Positions 45,640-55,683 of a DNA stretch of 64,000 bases are shown here, piece by piece. The stretch spans positions 73,790,140 to 73,854,139 of the forward strand of contig CM055274.1 of NCBI GenBank assembly GCA_029237695.1, written 5' to 3'. Every line of letters starts with the position of its first letter. Position 1 is the stretch's first letter. The DNA is from Conchocele bisecta (Eukaryota > Mollusca > Bivalvia > Lucinida > Thyasiridae). The notes beneath the pieces were generated by a model, which was given only the letters and a program-made list of their open reading frames with translations, ran no database searches and was not told the origin of the DNA. Position numbers and translations under genes: made by a program.

Positions 45640-45728
45640 CTCTCTGTTAATATGTCTTGGAATTACATTAGAATTGAGTCCTATGATATTCCAAGACATA
45701 TCTATGATATTTAGAGGGAGAAATAAAA
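45640..45728. mobile_element. Hairpin element, unnamed
   Basis: TTATTTCTCTCTGTTAATATG and GATATTTAGAGGGAGAAATAA close a hairpin with ATGTCTTGGAATTACATTAG; the arms resemble the CAG-A interior. Confidence 0.55.
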
Positions 45729-45814
45729 AATAAAGTGAATTTTTGTCTGCTATTTTCAAACTATTTTTACCCCACAAGTTTCCCAGCATGCAAAGAGTTT
45801 ACTCTTAGAATGGA

Positions 45815-46040
45815 CTCTTTCTTTTTTTTCGAAAATTGTAATTTTTTATCGCCATTTGGCGATAAAAAATTACAATTTTCGAAAAAAGATAAAAAAAATA
45901 TTGTCGCCTGATTAGGTTTCATATTTTGCCTTTTCTCTCAATAAAAACATGGTTTGTCAGCATTTTCGATTCTAAAATGCTGTCAAAGAATGTTTTTAGT
46001 GTGAAAAATGGAAAATAAAAATTCTGCTTTTTAAGGTTTA
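45815..46040. mobile_element. TTAA-2 remnant with adjacent CAG-S-type hairpin
   Basis: A perfect hairpin TTTTATCGCCATTTGGCG at 45829-45886 is followed by ATAAAAACATGGTTTGTCAGC and AAAATGCTGTCAAAGAATG of TTAA-2. Confidence 0.5.
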
Positions 46041-46132
46041 ATGGCAGTTTAATAAGGCCATATAAATGAAATAAGAGTTACACGTGCAATCTTGGGAATG
46101 TAATAGAGTGGGTGGAAGTCTTTTATATTTAT

Positions 46133-46354
46133 TAACCCTTAGACCGCTACACACAACAATTGTCGTCTGCTGTTGCTTTTATATCTTGCCTTATTTCTCA
46201 ATAAAAACATGGTTTGACAGCACTTCAAAGCATGTCAAAGCATGTTGTAAATTATTCTAAAGTTCTGTGGAAGCATATTTTTGATGATAAACTTGGAAAA
46301 TAGAAAATAAACAGCAGACGACCAAACAAATTAAGATAGCGGTGTAAGGGTTCA
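46133..46354. mobile_element. TTAA-2 element, apex deleted
   Basis: TTAACCCTTAGACCGC to GGTGTAAGGGTTCA. The apex AGAATCATTTCC has been lost (CACTTCAAAGCATG). From 46355 to 46764 nothing is recognisable. Confidence 0.75.
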
Positions 46355-46764
46355 TTATAAGTTGGGCGTGCGTACTGCTCTCAACTTTGGTCATCTTGCG
46401 TTTCATAGTTTTTGGGACTTTAGAAAACGGTGTGATTGGAAACGGGCCTAAAAAGCCTGTGACCTACTGCCCGCTCTACGTATTCATGTAACACGTACAC
46501 GGTGCCTGAATATTTTACATGAGCTGGCTATTCCACACTTACATTAGTGGTATGGCATATATTTTATGTCTCTGGGGCAATATTATAGCAGCGGCATAGT
46601 TTTACTTGGAAATAATGGATGGCTATATGTCCCTGGGGTACTACATTGCTATTAAGGTTCATCCATATATAATAGCGACTACTATATGGTTGGTCTTATC
46701 TTCACAGTTCCTAATACTTACTGTAAGTGTAAGTACAAAAGTACAATATAATTGTGTAATTGTC

Positions 46765-46987
46765 TTAACTATTTGTCGTTTGCTGTTTATTTTCTATTTT
46801 CCATTTTTATCATCAAAAACATGCTTTGTCAGCACTCTAGAATAATTTACAACATGCTTTGACAGCACTTTAGAGAATCATTTCCATTGGAAATGATTCT
46901 GAAGTTTTGTCAAAACATGTTTTTATTGAGAAATAAGGTGAGATATAAAAGCAACAGCAGACGACAATTGTTGTGTGTAAGGGTTAA
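46765..46987 (-). mobile_element. TTAA-2 element sharing a TTAA with TTAA-1
   Basis: TTAACTATTTGTCGTTTGC to TTGTGTGTAAGGGTTAA; its last TTAA (46984-46987) is also the first TTAA of the next element. Hairpin AGAATCATTTCCATTGG. Confidence 0.8.
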
Positions 46988-47227
46988 CTCTTTCAACACC
47001 ACAGACCTCTATAGAGACAATGTTTGCAAACAGTGCAGATCCAGATGAGCTGGCTCGTAACGAGCCGTCTCATCAGGATCTCCACTGTTTGTTAATAATT
47101 TTAAACGTCGTACAGATTACCCTTTTAGAAGAATGGGATAATTTGAATGAACAAAATTAATGAAATAGCGTGAAACATTGGCATGGAACATGTATCCTAT
47201 TAAGTTACTTGGTGTTGAAAGGGTTAA
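46984..47227. mobile_element. TTAA-1 element
   Basis: TTAACTCTTTCAACACC to GGTGTTGAAAGGGTTAA. The central hairpin has one mismatch (GAGCTGGCTCG). Confidence 0.85.
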
Positions 47228-47395
47228 GGAAACGTTCTATATCTGATCAGCCTTTGATTCAAAGATAATTGATTGGTAAATGTATAACATGATATTAGTG
47301 TGTGAACACAGTGAGTGCCTCGTTACTGTATCCTATACAGTACATGGAGTGGCCAACTCTTGCTATCTTTGTGTATCTATCCATCAGCCAGTTTC

Positions 47396-47585
47396 ACCTC
47401 TTCTGGCTAGAGGTTAGAACACCTGACTTCCAATCTGGAGGTTAATTGTGGGTTCAAACCTCGCCTTAGGCATCAAAAATACTTTCCTAGTATTTCCCTC
47501 TCACTGGTCTGTCGAATGAGACTTTAAACCGTGGTCCCGTCTCTATATGACCCTAGCTGTTGGTGGGACGTTAAACCCATTCACT
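47396..47585 (+). mobile_element. tRNA-derived SINE
   Basis: GGCTAGAGGTTAGAAC head, GGGTTCAAACCTCGCC B box, GAATGAGACTTTAAACCGTG and GGGACGTTAAACCC 3' part. Confidence 0.8.
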
Positions 47586-47599
47586 ATCACTGTTCATCT

Positions 47600-47950
47600 C
47601 ATCTGGTGTTTGACAAGAAACTGACAATGCGAAGTAGAATATAATTATAATATAATGTAGCTACAGACCTGAAACTTGGTATGCAGCTTCCTTATGATGA
47701 GTAGATGCGCAAAGTTTATTTTGAGTTTTTATTCGACCCCTGGGTCATGGATTATCTCCCCCTTTTAGACTTAGAATTTCATAATTTTGCCTTGTAACTT
47801 GTAAAACTTCTAAACCGTACCAGCTGGAGGCTTGATGTTTGGTACGTACCGGTAGCTTCTTTATGGTGTGTAGATGCACAAAGTGAATTTCTGTTTTTGC
47901 TTTGACAATAAGCCATCGATTATCTCCCCTTTTGGACTTTTGCCTCATTT
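47600..47950 (+). repeat. Long dispersed repeat fragment (TATGCCCAC type)
   Basis: CTGAAACTTGGTATGCAGC, GGTCATGGATTATCTCCCCC and CTTTATGGTGTGTAGATGC match the internal repeats of the copy at 10226. Confidence 0.6.
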
Positions 47951-48064
47951 ACTATCAAAGCGATATGTGGGGCATCTGTGTTCTATGAACACATTTTCTA
48001 GTTGATGCGTATATTATTTACTGCAGCCTTGACTATATGTACATGTATATGTATATCGTTGCAG

Positions 48065-49786
48065 GTAACCGACATTCTCATTGAGTACCTGGCGAAGGTG
48101 AACGAGGTCGATAACGACGGGAGAATTCCGCTAAACCTTGCTGCACAGGAGGGCCATCTACCTGTGGTGACGACGCTCGTGGAGCACGGCTCATCAGTGG
48201 ACCATAGGTCCCACGATGGCAAGACACCGCTGCGGTATGCGGCAATCGAGGGACAACGGGACGTCGTCACCTACCTGTATGGTGCTAACGCGAATATAGA
48301 CTACCAAGATGCAGATGGGAGGTCGACTGTGTATGTGTTAGCATTGGAAAATAAGTTTGACATGGTTGCGTTGTTCTTAGAAAAAGGTGCTAAAGTGGAT
48401 CGTGTGGACCTGGAGGGTCGGTCGGCGCTACACGTCGCCGCCTGGCAGGGTCACTATCAGGTTGTAGAAGTGCTTGTTCGTTCCAGAGCGGTCATCGACG
48501 CCGAGGATAATGATAAACGGACTGCGTTACAGTCTGCCGCGTGGCAGGGTCATGATCGGGTTGTGCAATATTTGTTAGAGAAAGGAGCAAAGGTGAACCA
48601 TGCATGTAATCAGGGAGCGACGGCCCTGTGTATAGCATCTCAGGAGGGACATGAGACGGTGGTCCGAGTGTTGTTACAATTCGGTGCCTACCCGAACCAC
48701 GCGGACCAGTTCGGTCGGACGCCGATTAAAGTCGCGTTGAAAAGTGGCCACCTAAACGTGGTGAGGCTGCTGGAGGAGTATGGGGCCGTCGTCCCGAACA
48801 CGTCCAAGAGTCGGAGCTCCAGCTCGGCTTCCAGCGCAAGCGCAAGCAATGATACAAGACCGCCCAATGTTCAGCCGACTAACACGCCAAGTTCCATATC
48901 GGCAATGGTGAGCATGGGTGGCACAATATCCTCGGGCTCACCAGCCGTGCTCAATGGTGTTCATTTAAATAGTTCACCCTCCGAATCACCTGACTCCACA
49001 TTCGATCGTAGAAAATCTGTGCTATCGAACAACTCCTCCAAATCCTCAAGTAATTTAACATGTTCCACAAATCAAAGTTCGGTAAGCAGTGCATTTGGTA
49101 GTGTTCAATCGCGGCCTTCGGAGAGTGAGTGTTTAACGTTTACCCAGCAGTTGCAGCAGTGTTCAATGACGCGTAACCGTGCGCGGCCGGTCAGCAGGGT
49201 TCTCTCCCCTGTCAGCGAGCCTCAATCACCAGTGCAATCCCCTATAGGGTCTCCCTTCGAAAAATCCAGGGGAACCTATCCCCATGCAAGTAAATCTTCC
49301 CAGGCCATGAACCGGAATTTAACCATTTCAACACCTTCACCGAGCAAATTCTCCAGTTCAAAATCGGACAAGATGTCGACGACAATCAACATTACAATGA
49401 ATCCAAATGCCGAAATCACGGAAGACGTTTGGCAGCGAAACCCATTCCATATGAACGATCTCAGGAGCAGCATCGCTGTTGTTGAAAGCAGACGTAAAAC
49501 ACCAGATCAACCAAACAAAACAATCATGGGCCAAAGTGCACTGGAAATGAGGTCGCCGGAAATGCGACGAAAAAGAAACGGAATTGTTACAAACCCAAAT
49601 TTGCATAAAGCCAAAGGAATGAATTCTCTGAACAAAATTGCTAATTTAGCAAGTCTGGATAATGCTGATTCCAGGGCCACGGTATCAAATTCTGGAATAA
49701 CAAACGGACATACGTCGGCCATGGAGCCAAAGAACCGAGCTGTGAGACCGAACGGCCTACCTCTCAAGAAGGAAACCCCATTGTAA
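48065..49786 (+). CDS. ANKRD50: ANKRD50 orthologue, coding exon 2 (residues 827-1399, with stop)
   Basis: Begins after the acceptor TTGCAG (ends 48064), in phase 0, completing ankyrin repeat 10 (VTDILIEYLAKVN) and adding repeats 11-17 to about residue 1067. Seventeen repeats in all are countable across the two exons. The remaining 330 residues are low-complexity and Ser/Pro-rich, probably disordered, but keep vertebrate islands: SSPSESPDS at 1129-1137, KRNGIVTNPN near 1329-1338 and the terminal KKETPL. The last residues T-P-L fit a class I PDZ ligand, of interest because SNX27 has a PDZ domain; that link is inference. An in-frame ATG at 48002 upstream of the acceptor lies in the intron and is unlikely to be a start. 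Stop TAA is at 49784-49786. Frame is intact with no premature stops, and the total length of 1399 is close to the human protein. Confidence 0.95.
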   Translation, partial: VTDILIEYLAKVNEVDNDGRIPLNLAAQEGHLPVVTTLVEHGSSVDHRSHDGKTPLRYAAIEGQRDVVTYLYGANANIDYQDADGRSTVYVLALENKFDMVALFLEKGAKVDRVDLEGRSALHVAAWQGHYQVVEVLVRSRAVIDAEDNDKRTALQSAAWQGHDRVVQYLLEKGAKVNHACNQGATALCIASQEGHETVVRVLLQFGAYPNHADQFGRTPIKVALKSGHLNVVRLLEEYGAVVPNTSKSRSSSSASSASASNDTRPPNVQPTNTPSSISAMVSMGGTISSGSPAVLNGVHLNSSPSESPDSTFDRRKSVLSNNSSKSSSNLTCSTNQSSVSSAFGSVQSRPSESECLTFTQQLQQCSMTRNRARPVSRVLSPVSEPQSPVQSPIGSPFEKSRGTYPHASKSSQAMNRNLTISTPSPSKFSSSKSDKMSTTINITMNPNAEITEDVWQRNPFHMNDLRSSIAVVESRRKTPDQPNKTIMGQSALEMRSPEMRRKRNGIVTNPNLHKAKGMNSLNKIANLASLDNADSRATVSNSGITNGHTSAMEPKNRAVRPNGLPLKKETPL

Positions 49787-50000
49787 GGCCAGGCAAGTTT
49801 TATCATAAATGTTGCATGCTAGTCTTATGGTCAACATCATCCTCACTATCATCATCATCATCATGTTCAACATCGTCATCACATCATTATCAGTATGTAT
49901 TTACATTCAAAACTATTTAACCATTACCAACAAGGTTGAATAGGGTTTGTATCAATAAAATGTAAATTGAGTACAGATCTGTGAATAAAAAGGACACAAT
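49787..50000 (+). terminator. 3' UTR with candidate polyadenylation signals
   Basis: AATAAA occurs at 49954-49959 and 49984-49989, about 170-200 nt after the stop codon. A short CAT/ATC microsatellite lies at about 49843-49865. The distal signal used cannot be decided from DNA alone. Confidence 0.55.
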
Positions 50001-50373
50001 GTGGGATTCGAACCCACAATGTAATATTAGTAAGTTGTCATTTTTAACACGTGTACATATGAGGGCTTAAAAATTCACTCGCCCCGCTCGCCATGGCGAG
50101 TCAATTTTCGTGTTGGCGAGAGGATTTTGTTGTCACTGGCCCGATTTGGCGAGTGACAAATCGGGAAAGGCCATTCTGTATTTTCCGAAAATTTACAGAA
50201 CTGACAAAATTCTCATCTTCAGTTCCATTCTTTTATTGCTTTCCGCGATCTCAAAACCGGAAATGATGTTTTTAATGTTTACATTAGAAACCGGGATATT
50301 GATCAATTACAGCATCCCAGTGCTCGACAATTGGACGTTCAGACAGTTGCTATGCGCTCGGCGGATAGTTTTT

Positions 50374-52001
50374 AGCTCACCTGAGCGAAGCTCATGTGAG
50401 CTATTGTTACCACAATGTGTCCGTCGTCCGGCGTCCGTCGTCCGTCCGTCTGTGAACATTTTCAAACGTCTTCTCCTCGGTAACCATTGGGCCTATAGTC
50501 ACCAAACTTCATGGTCATGGTCCTTAGGTAGGGGGATTACAAAATTGTTAAAATGACGTCATTATGTAATCCAAGATGGCCGCCGTCCAAAAATAGCACA
50601 AATTATTCAAAAATCTTCTTCTCAAGAACTGCCAACCGGATTTCGACAAAACTTGGTAGGAATGATCGATGTACAATGCTCTTTCAAAGTTGTTAAAATG
50701 GTGACCCCGGGGTCAAAAATGGGCTTGGCCCGTGGGGTCAAATTGGAGTCAAATTTTATTTTTTAAAAAATATGGTCATGTCATATATCAAAACGAAGGT
50801 ATCAACGAGCCGATCACTCTGGTGCATTTTTTGTCGAAATCGGATGGTTATGTCATCCAAGATGGCCGCCGAAAGGTCAAAAGGTTGTTCTTTTATTAGA
50901 GATTTCAAAATTCTTCTTCACATGAACCGCTTGGCCCATGGTAGCCAAACTTCACAGTTATGGTCCATGGGTGAAGCCTTTTCAGATTTGTTAAAATGGA
51001 GGTCATCGCTAATCCAAGATGGCCGTGGTCTAAAAATAGCATAAATTCTTAAAAAATCTTCTTCTCATGAACCGCTAGCCGGATTTCAACGAAACTTGGT
51101 AGGAATGATCGATGTACAATGCTCTTTCAAAGTTGTTAAAATGGTGACCCCAAGGTCAAAAATGGGCGTGGCCCGTGGGGTCAAATTGGGGTAAAATTTT
51201 ATTTTTGACCGAATATGGTCATGTCTATATCAAATCGAAGGTATCAAAGAGGCGATCGCTGTGGTACATTTTTTGTCGAAATTCGATGGTCATGTCATCC
51301 AAGATGGCCACCGAAATGTCAAAAGGTCGTTCTTTTATTAAAGATTTCAAAATTCTTCTTCACACGAACCGCTTGGCCCATGGTGGCCAAACTTCACGGT
51401 TATGGTCCATGGGTGAAGCCTTTTCAGATTTGTTAAAACAGAGGTTGTCGCTAATCCAAGATGGCCGCCATCTAATAATAGCACAAATTATTAAAAAGAT
51501 CTTTTTCTCATGAACCGCCAGCCGGATTTCGACGCAACTTGGTAGGAATGATCGACGTAGAATGCTCTTTCAAAGGTGTTAAAATGGTGACCCCGGGGTC
51601 AAAAATGGGCGTGGCCTGTGGGGTCAAATTTTATTTTTGACCAAATATGCTCATGTCATATATAAAATTGAAGGTATCGATGAGGCGATTGCTCTGGTGC
51701 AATATTTGTCGGAATCGGATGATTATGTCATCCATGATGGCCTCCAAAAGGTCCATTTATTCGAGATTTTGAACGTCTTTTTCTCTGGAACCACATAGCC
51801 GATGCTGGCCAAACTTCATAGTAAGTTAAGATCCTTGGGTGAAGCATTTTCAGATTTGGTAAAATGAGAGTCGTCGCTTAATCCAAGATGACCGCCATCT
51901 AAAAATAGCACAATCTGAACTCGTATGAACTCAATGTCACATTCTCCTCTGGTGTTCATGGAGTCAGGTGAGCGAATTAGGGCCATCATGGCCCTCTTGT
52001 T
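50374..52001 (+). repeat. BIV long repeat with internal 443-bp tandem units
   Basis: From AGCTCACCTGAGCGAAGC to GTCAGGTGAGCGAATTAGGG and ATCATGGCCCTCTTG. AATCCAAGATGGCC-type boxes at 50568, 51011, 51453 and 51880 show about 3 units of roughly 443 bp. The short inverted ends are CTCACCTGA / TCAGGTGAG. No transposase is encoded; open frames over it (50110-50556, 51175-51513) follow repeat sequence. Bases 50001-50373 show only a doubled GGCGAGT motif. Confidence 0.75.
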
Positions 52002-52328
52002 ACTCACTCCTAAAACAGACCACGCGTCTCGTTCTGCTGACAGTCTGCCTCGTGTGTTTTAGTAAGGGCATTATCACCAGATGCAATTTGTGCAGGGCAT
52101 GTCGCTGGAAGTGTACTGCGTTAACTACACACTTTTTACGATGGTCAGCGTACACTTGCGCTAATAATAATCAGCGAATATACTGAATTAAAATAGTTTC
52201 CAAGACATACATAGCCACTGCAAAATTAATCTGTGTATTGGAAACGCTTAATAAAGTTACAAAGCATCTGGACAATTGATGCGTAGATCGTCATCTAAAT
52301 AATAATGCACCCGCATTTTAATTAAAAT

Positions 52329-52575
52329 TGTGGTTGTGACTGGAGAAATGGGACTTATTGGATTTGTGACCAGTGTATGTCCTGATCAAATAGCACACCC
52401 TCCAGCTCCTGTAGTCTGATAATAATCTATATTGCATGTTGGAAGCATGATGAGCGTTTCATTGATGGAATAATGAACAGTGCAGATCCTGATCAAACTG
52501 TGCGGATGCACAGGCTGATCTGGATCTACACTGGTCACAGAACCCATAAGCCCCATTTCTCCAGTCACAGCCACA
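52329..52575. mobile_element. VH element
   Basis: TGTGGTTGTGACTGGAG to CTCCAGTCACAGCCACA, with intact core arms. Between here and 52925 only a GGGCAAGTA-rich stretch (52733-52795) stands out. Confidence 0.8.
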
Positions 52576-52925
52576 AATAACACTTGTTCTCATTATATTA
52601 TTATTGCATAAAATAATTTCAGAAAGCATATAAACATGTTATGTACTATTCTACTGGATGGTTCTAAACAAGTTAATTGCCTAACCTTTTTCGAAAAGGT
52701 ATTACTACTTCTTGCATTTTCCTAAAATGTTGGGCAAGTAGCTTTTTGGTCTGGGCGAGTAGATTATAATTGTACTTGCCCAGCCGGGCAAGTACAAAAA
52801 GTGAATATTTTTAAGCCCTGACATATAACCATGGAATGCACTGGAATTGAATCTTGGATGTCTGTTTCTTTGTAATGGGTGAAAAATTGGCGCAGGAGTA
52901 AAACAAAACAGACTCGTGTGAAATG

Positions 52926-53167
52926 AGCTGTGACTGGAGATATGGTGATTATGGGATTTGTGACCAGTGTAGATTCTGATCAAATAGCACACTCATGTAG
53001 CCTGATAACCATCTATATTGCTTGTTAGAAGCATGATGGGTGTTTCATTGATGGAATGACAAACAGTGTTACTGTGTAGATCTTGATCAGACTGCAGATG
53101 CACTCGCTGATCTGGAATTACCCTGGTAGCATAACCCATAAGCCCCATTTCTCCAGGCACAGCCACA
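52926..53167. mobile_element. VH element
   Basis: GAGCTGTGACTGGAGATATGG to TTTCTCCAGGCACAGCCACA. The core is shortened (GATCAGACTGCAGATGC). Confidence 0.75.
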
Positions 53168-53258
53168 AATAATCTTTTCTATTATGTGAGTTTAATGCTT
53201 GCGATGTGATAATATGTTTGAATTAGTCGAATAATGCAACATCCAAAATACGTCACTC

Positions 53259-53505
53259 TTAACCCTTTCAACACCACACGCCTGTATAGTGGTATTTGTA
53301 AAAAGTGTAGATCCAGATTAGCCGGCTCATGATGAGCCGTCTCAACAGGATCTGCACTTTTTGCAAATAATTTTCACATATTCGAGAACAAAAACACCCC
53401 CATTTCATAAATGGACTAATCTGAAAATCATTTTGTGACCATTTGATTGGTCCGGAAATTAGCATGCAAAAATCCATTCCAGTTACTAAGGGATGAAAGG
53501 GTTAA
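53259..53505. mobile_element. TTAA-1 element
   Basis: TTAACCCTTTCAACACC to GGATGAAAGGGTTAA with the family core (GATTAGCCGGCTCATGATG). Confidence 0.85.
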
Positions 53506-53584
53506 ATTATCCTAGCACATTAGTATCTTGCTCTATTTACAGGTTTATGCACTGATGGCTGCCTTCTGTCCAGTCACTGCTGCC

Positions 53585-54055
53585 TTGTCCTGATTGGCTA
53601 GGCTGCTGTCCTACCCTGATTGGCTCAACTGTCGTACAGTGATTACTAACTGGCTGTACTTCATTTCTGAACTTGTTCCTGATTGGCTGAACTGCTGGCC
53701 TACCTCAGTTCCTGATTGGTGAAGTCTTTCTTGTAAACCAGTACCTGATTGGCTCGTTTTCTGCCCTACACTGATTGGCTGAACTAAAGGCTGCCCTACA
53801 CTGATTCCTGATTGGCTATACTTCTGAACTAGTTCCTGATAGGCTAAACTGCTGCCTTACACCAGTTCCTGATTGGATGAATCTTTATTCTAAACCAGTA
53901 CCTGATTGGATGAACTGCTGCCCTATGCTGATTCCTGATTGGCTGTGCATTTATTGTAAGCTAGATCCTGAGTTCATATGCTGCTGCTCTACACTGATTC
54001 CTGATTGGCTGATGTGTACTGGTTCTGATTGGCTTCACTGCTGATCCAATCAGCA
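53585..54055 (+). repeat. About 33-bp minisatellite rich in CTGATTGG
   Basis: CTGATTGG occurs exactly 12 times at 53590, 53616, 53679, 53712, 53745, 53771, 53808, 53869, 53902, 53935, 54001 and 54025, most often 33 or 66 bp apart. A reverse CCAATCAG at 54046 closes the array. CTGATTGG is the complement of the CCAATCAG consensus bound by NF-Y. The flanking unit text is GAACTGCTGCCCTACACTG. Confidence 0.9.
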
Positions 54056-54187
54056 ACCAGAATGACATTCCGCTGTTCTTCATAATATATGATCATTTTG
54101 GTTTGTAAATACAACTCGTAGATCTGCTTTCACATAGTGGCAGTCGGTTCATGTTGTTCACAATTCCTGTCACTGCACACGGGTGGA

Positions 54188-54361
54188 AGACTCGGACCTG
54201 TGACTAAAAAAATACCCATTAAAAAAATCCCATTACCACCTTGTGTCTTGCTGAATGTTACGTTTCCATAAATGTTATGATTCGGAAACGTAATGTACAG
54301 TACAACACCAGGTGGGTGGGATTATTGGCATTTGTTTATGTGAAAGAGGTCCGAGTCTTCA
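54188..54361. mobile_element. Palindromic element, unnamed
   Basis: GAAGACTCGGACCT / AGGTCCGAGTCTTC at the ends, AATCCCATTACCACC and GTGGGTGGGATTATTG inside, and CGTTTCC / GGAAACG at the apex. Confidence 0.7.
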
Positions 54362-54407
54362 CCTGTGTCCCTGCAGTGACTACATGTATCTATGACTGGC
54401 ACGTGAC

Positions 54408-54505
54408 CATGACAGACAGCGGCTTATTGAGCTTGCGACCAGTGTAGCACCAGATCAGACTGTGTGTGCATCTGCACAGTCTGATCAGGCTCTACACTGT
54501 TCTAT
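54408..54505. mobile_element. VH core fragment
   Basis: GCGACCAGTGTAGCACCAG and CTGATCAGGCTCTACACTG with apex TGCATCTGCACAG; both outer ends are missing. Confidence 0.6.
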
Positions 54506-54606
54506 ATTGAGAAAAGGCATTCCTTTACAAAATCAGTATCGTACGGAATTAATTTGCTATCTCTAATTGGAAGCTACACTTGTCAAAATGTCTATAAGCG
54601 GGTCAG

Positions 54607-54798
54607 GAATGGGTTGTGGAATAGGGGTTAGATCACCTGACTTCCAATCCTGAGGTTGTGGGTTCAAACCTCGCCTCGGGCATCGGAAAATACGTTCATA
54701 GTATTTCCATCCCACTGGTCTGTCGGATGAGAGTTTAAAACTGTGGTCCCATCTCTATATGACCTTAGCTGTTGCTGTGACTTTAAACACTTTCTCTT
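54607..54798 (+). mobile_element. tRNA-derived SINE
   Basis: GGAATAGGGGTTAGATC head, GGGTTCAAACCTCGCC B box, TTCATAGTATTTCCATCCC and GACTTTAAACAC 3' part. Confidence 0.8.
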
Positions 54799-54849
54799 CA
54801 AAATATCTATAAGTGGGTCATATTGCACCGTAATTGTTGGGACAATCCG

Positions 54850-55030
54850 CTTTTAACCAATTAAATTTGTACAAAATTCTAAATATTTCTCATCTCAGGT
54901 ATATGTTGTGACCACTCATTTGGACCGTCTCTTTGAGATGGTCAAAATGAGTGGTCACAACATATACTTTCAGAAATAAGATAAATAGAAAATGAAAATT
55001 CTAAAAACTATTCAAAATTCAGCTACGGAA
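54850..55030. mobile_element. TTAA-5 element, ends decayed
   Basis: TATATGTTGTGACCACTC / GAGTGGTCACAACATATA hairpin with apex GGACCGTCTCTTTGAG; the terminal TTAACCC is recognisable only as TTTTAACC at 54852. Confidence 0.65.
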
Positions 55031-55194
55031 ATTCACACTCTGTATCAAACTGTACAGATGTGCATCCTGGTCTGGTTCTACACTGTCACACAGGTCAGTC
55101 AGTAACCCCATTTCTCGAGTCAGTGACGTTAATATCTTGGTTCATCTCTGGTAATGTGCATACTGATCAAAATTTATAATTGTCACCAATGTCA

Positions 55195-55683
55195 TAATGT
55201 CCCTTCATTATAAAAGTAGTAAGAGTATTACCGATCCTTCTGCTTTTGGGATGGGGCCAAGTGATTCTGGTGTGGTGAGGACCTGACATCAGATCAGGAT
55301 TAGTCTGATTTCAGGGCTGAATATTTTTTTTTTTTGTCTCTCCCGCGAAAGCTTTTCCGGAGTCGGCGGCGGCGGCGTCGTCATTCAATGTTAAGTTTTC
55401 GTGTTACGGTCATTACTTCAACACCTTATCAGCTACAGTCATCAAACTTTATACGTACCTTTACTATCATATGTAGATGAATATATGACTATTCTCGGGG
55501 GTCAAGGTCAAGGCCCCAGGGTCAAGGTCAAGGCGGAACAAGGTGAGACATTTGATTCCGCGGAATTCTTGTTATTGTAAATATTCAGTTCTGATTTTGG
55601 GATTTTCCCATTTAGTACTAAACCCATTGACCCGGCCATGACCTTAGCTGTTGATAGGCCGTTAAACCCCAACAAACAAACAA
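55195..55683 (+). repeat. FR repeat split by another insertion
   Basis: CATTATAAAAGTAGTAAG, TTTCAGGGCTGAATAT, then after the insertion TGTTATTGTAAATATTCAG and the CCCAACAAACAAACAAAC tail. The 5' part is missing. Confidence 0.7.
55326..55572 (+). mobile_element. Insertion of a GTCTCTCCCGCGAAAG repeat inside FR
   Basis: The T-run, GTCTCTCCCGCGAAAG, the GGCGGCGGCGTCGTC stretch and GGGTCAAGGTCAAGG interrupt FR exactly between GCTGAATAT and TGTTATTG. I recognise similar units from mollusc genomes. From 55684 to 56424 the sequence is AT-rich without assignable features. Confidence 0.6.

Larger units (their letters stand above)
2622..48064 (+). other. Single 45.4-kb intron of ANKRD50
   Basis: Bounded by GTGAGT at 2622 and TTGCAG ending at 48064, both phase 0; the junction joins two halves of one ankyrin repeat without loss. 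I found no recognisable coding exon of this or another gene inside. Nearly all longer ORFs fall within palindromic repeats. The repeat copies are listed separately. Confidence 0.9.

Noticed and set aside
48002..48064. In-frame ATG upstream of exon 2 as an alternative start
   Set aside because: The codons before 48065 do not continue the ankyrin pattern, and the sequence ends in a proper acceptor.
49995..50025. Possible tRNA gene on the - strand (GGGTTCGAATCCC-like T arm)
   Set aside because: Only the T arm is present; no acceptor, D or anticodon arms can be built around it.
50110..50556. 148-codon open frame after the gene
   Set aside because: Its second half is the start of the BIV repeat; the first half has no similarity I know and no splice or start context.
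55326..55572. CpG-rich GGCGGCGGCGTCGTC stretch as a promoter
   Set aside because: It is the body of an insertion inside an FR repeat with no gene downstream.
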